Source of the DNA: JAXMCK01 sp046349395
Lineage (GTDB): Bacteria > Pseudomonadota > Alphaproteobacteria > Geminicoccales > Geminicoccaceae
DNA length: 64,000 nucleotides
NCBI GenBank assembly: GCA_046349395.1
Contig: JAXMCK010000007.1
Location: forward strand, 463,389 to 527,388
Direction of reading: 5' to 3'
In this document: in pieces, positions 62,615 to 64,000 of the stretch
How the letters are laid out: each line of letters begins with the position of its first letter
Numbering within the stretch: the stretch's first letter is position 1
Position numbers and translations under genes: made by a program
Notes under the pieces: model-generated
Database searches by the model: none
What the model was told of the DNA's origin: nothing
The model's input: only the letters and a program-made list of their open reading frames with translations

Positions 62615-63526
62615 TCAGCCAACGCTTCGCGGAGCCACGGAGCGACGCTGCCGCAAGGTCACCCAGCCCACGCCGAGCAGGAACATCGCCGCACCCGGGA
62701 GCGTGGCTGCCAGTTCCGGCGCAGGTGCTGCACTGGCACCGAAGGCGGCGCCACCGGAGGTCGACCCACCGCCATTGCAGTTGCGGAGGAACGCCGCATT
62801 GCAGTTGGCCGAATTGTGGCCGGTGTCGGACTCGTTGGCCTTGTAGTTCACCTCCTTGTCGCCGCCCGAGTTGCCGTTGGAGCTTTGCTGATAGCCCGAC
62901 GAACCGCCCGAGTAGGACGAACCGCCCGAACCTTCGTTGTTCGAGCCGGAACTGGACGTGTAGGACGACCCGCCGCCACTGCCGGACTCGCTGTTCTTGG
63001 ACGAACTGTTCGAGTTCTCGTTGTTGGAGCCGGAGCCCGAGTTGCTGGACGACCCGCTGCCGGAGTCGTTCTTGGTGTAGTTGGAGAGTTCCTGCTGGTA
63101 GCTGGACGACCCGCCCGAGGTCGACGACCCGCCCGAACCTTCCTTGTTCGAGCCGGAATTGGAGGCGGAGGAGGACTCGCCACTATTGCCGGACTCGCTC
63201 GACTTGGAGGAGCTGTTCGCACCTTCCTTGTTCGAACCGGAGTCGGCGTTGCTGGACGAGCCGCTGCCGCTACCCGAGTCGGTCTTGGTGTAGCTGGAAA
63301 GCTCCTGCTGATAGCTCGACGACCCGCTCGAACCTTCCTTGTTCGAGCCGCTTCCACTGCCCGACTCGGCGCTCGTGTACGTCGAGAGGTCTTGCTGATA
63401 GCTCGACGAGTCACCCGACTTCGAGCTGGTGGAGTTCGAGCCCGTGTCAGCGAACGCCGGTGCAGCCAAGAGATTGGCAGCGACCATCGCTCCGGCGACG
63501 GCGGGCAGGGAGAAACGCTTGCGCAT
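62615..63526 (-). CDS. Ser/Gly/Asn-rich repetitive secreted protein with PEP-CTERM-like sorting signal
   Basis: 303 residues. Signal peptide about 1-26 (ending PAFA). Residues 28-230 are low-complexity Ser/Gly/Asn sequence with tandem units: SYQQDLSTYT (42-51), SYQQELSSYT (71-80), SYQQELSNYT (142-151) and a degenerate GYQQ copy at 211, spaced 29, 71 and 69 residues, with GSNKEG/GSNNEG between them. Two Cys follow (242, 250). The tail has PAPEL (268-272), a hydrophobic helix and RQRR (292-295): the tripartite form of exosortase signals. Likely the sole substrate of the exosortase next door, 39 bases downstream. Confidence 0.85.
   Translation of the reverse strand: MRKRFSLPAVAGAMVAANLLAAPAFADTGSNSTSSKSGDSSSYQQDLSTYTSAESGSGSGSNKEGSSGSSSYQQELSSYTKTDSGSGSGSSSNADSGSNKEGANSSSKSSESGNSGESSSASNSGSNKEGSGGSSTSGGSSSYQQELSNYTKNDSGSGSSSNSGSGSNNENSNSSSKNSESGSGGGSSYTSSSGSNNEGSGGSSYSGGSSGYQQSSNGNSGGDKEVNYKANESDTGHNSANCNAAFLRNCNGGGSTSGGAAFGASAAPAPELAATLPGAAMFLLGVGWVTLRQRRSVAPRSVG
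62837..63445 (-). repeat. Coding tandem repeats in the exosortase substrate
   Basis: Region encoding residues 28-230 of the Ser/Gly-rich protein. Unit starts (SYQQ) map near 63403, 63316, 63103 and, degenerate, 62896, giving two full units of about 210 bases plus partial ones. The protein-level repeats are stronger than the DNA-level identity, so the units are old or selected for peptide content. Confidence 0.7.
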
Positions 63527-63793
63527 CAGGCTTTGCCTTTCCAGGACCGTGGATGGTTAACCCACAGCAAGGGGCAGGCCGGACGGGTGGTCTACGTCGA
63601 CGCCAGATCAACCTTTGGGCGGATTCTGCCGTTTAGTTCATCTTTGCCATACCGGGCTATACCGGCAGGGTTCCAGGCACCGCGGCGAAACGGCATCGGC
63701 CCCGGGGCAGCCTTGGCTCGGCTGGGGGCTGGTCGGAGTGCGGCGACAGGCTGAGGGTTGATGTTAGGAGCGGTTCGACGGTCGATCGAGCGC

Positions 63794-64000
63794 TCAGGAA
63801 CTATCGAAGTCGAGGCCCCGGACGCGGATACGTTTGCCCAGGAGCTTCGCCGTCACTCGGCGGATGTCACGCTCGGCCTGGGTCTCCATCCGCCGCGTCA
63901 GGGCCGGCGGCGGTGCCGGCGGGACCGGGCGTGGCGGACTGTGGAGCTCGCCTGCGGCCGCGTGGGCTTCGGCTTCCTCCCGCCCCTTGGCCTGCGCCTT
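63794..64000 (-). CDS. C-terminal part of a paralogue of the helix-turn-helix protein at 17184, cut by window edge
   Basis: The reverse strand from 64000 to 63794 encodes 68 residues and a TGA. It ends with KAQAKGREEAEAHAAAGE, a proline-rich linker (PPRPVPPAPPP), then TQAERDIRRVTAKLLGKR and GLDFDSS. This is nearly identical to the end of the 237-residue protein at 17184-17897. The N-terminal part is outside the window. The role is unknown; a two-member (or larger) family in one genome is certain from the alignment. The 267-base gap to the exosortase-substrate gene holds no other gene. Confidence 0.85.
   Translation of the reverse strand, partial: KAQAKGREEAEAHAAAGELHSPPRPVPPAPPPALTRRMETQAERDIRRVTAKLLGKRIRVRGLDFDSS

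Noticed and set aside
62837..63445. Regular repeats resembling a CRISPR or satellite array
   Set aside because: The units are in frame with a signal-peptide-bearing protein, vary in length (29 to 71 residues) and are better conserved as peptide than as DNA.
63600..63660. Sigma-54-like TGGCA box upstream of the exosortase substrate on the minus strand
   Set aside because: The matching GC element at the required spacing is missing.
61820..63754. A 644-codon open frame on the plus strand across the exosortase locus
   Set aside because: It is antisense to three genes with clear motifs, is extremely Arg-rich and then turns into repetitive Val/Arg sequence mirroring the Ser/Gly repeats. It is a composition artefact of GC-rich DNA.

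Overview
The window is a GC-rich bacterial chromosome segment with tightly packed, co-oriented operons. Its gene neighbourhoods are those of an alphaproteobacterium: yajC-secD-secF followed by an Mth938/NDUFAF3-like gene, an NDUFAF6-like squalene/phytoene-synthase relative, DUF1285-NUDIX-DUF6111-CCA transferase, MoxR-DUF58-DUF4159, and ppk-ppx. A Rhodospirillales-like or Geminicoccales-like host is my best guess. It is an inference from gene content; no rRNA gene is present. One tRNA gene (Gln, CTG) is present. There is no phage, IS element, CRISPR array or replication origin, so this is mostly core chromosome with a few accessory patches.

Layout. 1-5.5 kb: the N-terminus of a class I CoA-transferase, a membrane adenylate cyclase with TPR repeats in a lower-GC patch, a CBS-domain/GntP permease pair, and a SixA-type phosphatase. 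5.6-9.3 kb: polyphosphate kinase and exopolyphosphatase. 9.4-12.9 kb: a CUT1 sugar ABC importer (binding protein and two permeases) with no ATPase gene. 13-21.5 kb: an RTX calcium-binding protein and many small stand-alone genes, including an ArsR-AHSA1 pair divergent from a helix-turn-helix protein of unknown function, and an MFS-RidA-GNAT operon. 21.7-25.1 kb: trmFO and minCDE. 25.2-33.7 kb: a secreted phytase-esterase-like protein, an ArgE-like deacylase, a DegP-like protein that has lost its catalytic triad, small secreted proteins (CreA, Rap1a-like, glycine-zipper lipoprotein), an NDUFAF6 homologue, Fe superoxide dismutase and a TraT-like lipoprotein. 33.3-42.5 kb: the Sec accessory operon, a DUF815 ATPase, a very large GH94-like phosphorylase, a metallophosphoesterase and a bacterial CDP-archaeol-synthase homologue. 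42.6-49.2 kb: a complete CUT2-type ABC importer co-transcribed with an M20 deacylase and an amidohydrolase. 49.4-54.5 kb: a P1B-5-like metal ATPase with a fused hemerythrin domain, tRNA-Gln, and the CCA transferase operon. 54.6-61.3 kb: the MoxR/DUF58/DUF4159/von Willebrand-like operon. 61.3-63.5 kb: an exosortase operon. 63.8 kb to the end: a truncated paralogue of the helix-turn-helix gene at 17.2 kb.

The most interesting system is the compact three-gene exosortase locus (61287-63526, minus strand). It encodes a Ser/Gly/Asn-rich repetitive secreted protein with a PEP-CTERM-like tail, an exosortase carrying the Cys/Arg/His catalytic set, and a small membrane-anchored partner. It looks like a dedicated one-enzyme, one-substrate surface-protein sorting module. 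Other items worth following are the pseudo-HtrA, the paired helix-turn-helix proteins with a conserved C-terminal tail, the apparently leaderless divergent promoters with twin ArsR operators at 17.05-17.18 kb, the M20/amidohydrolase importer cluster, and the bacterial CarS homologue.
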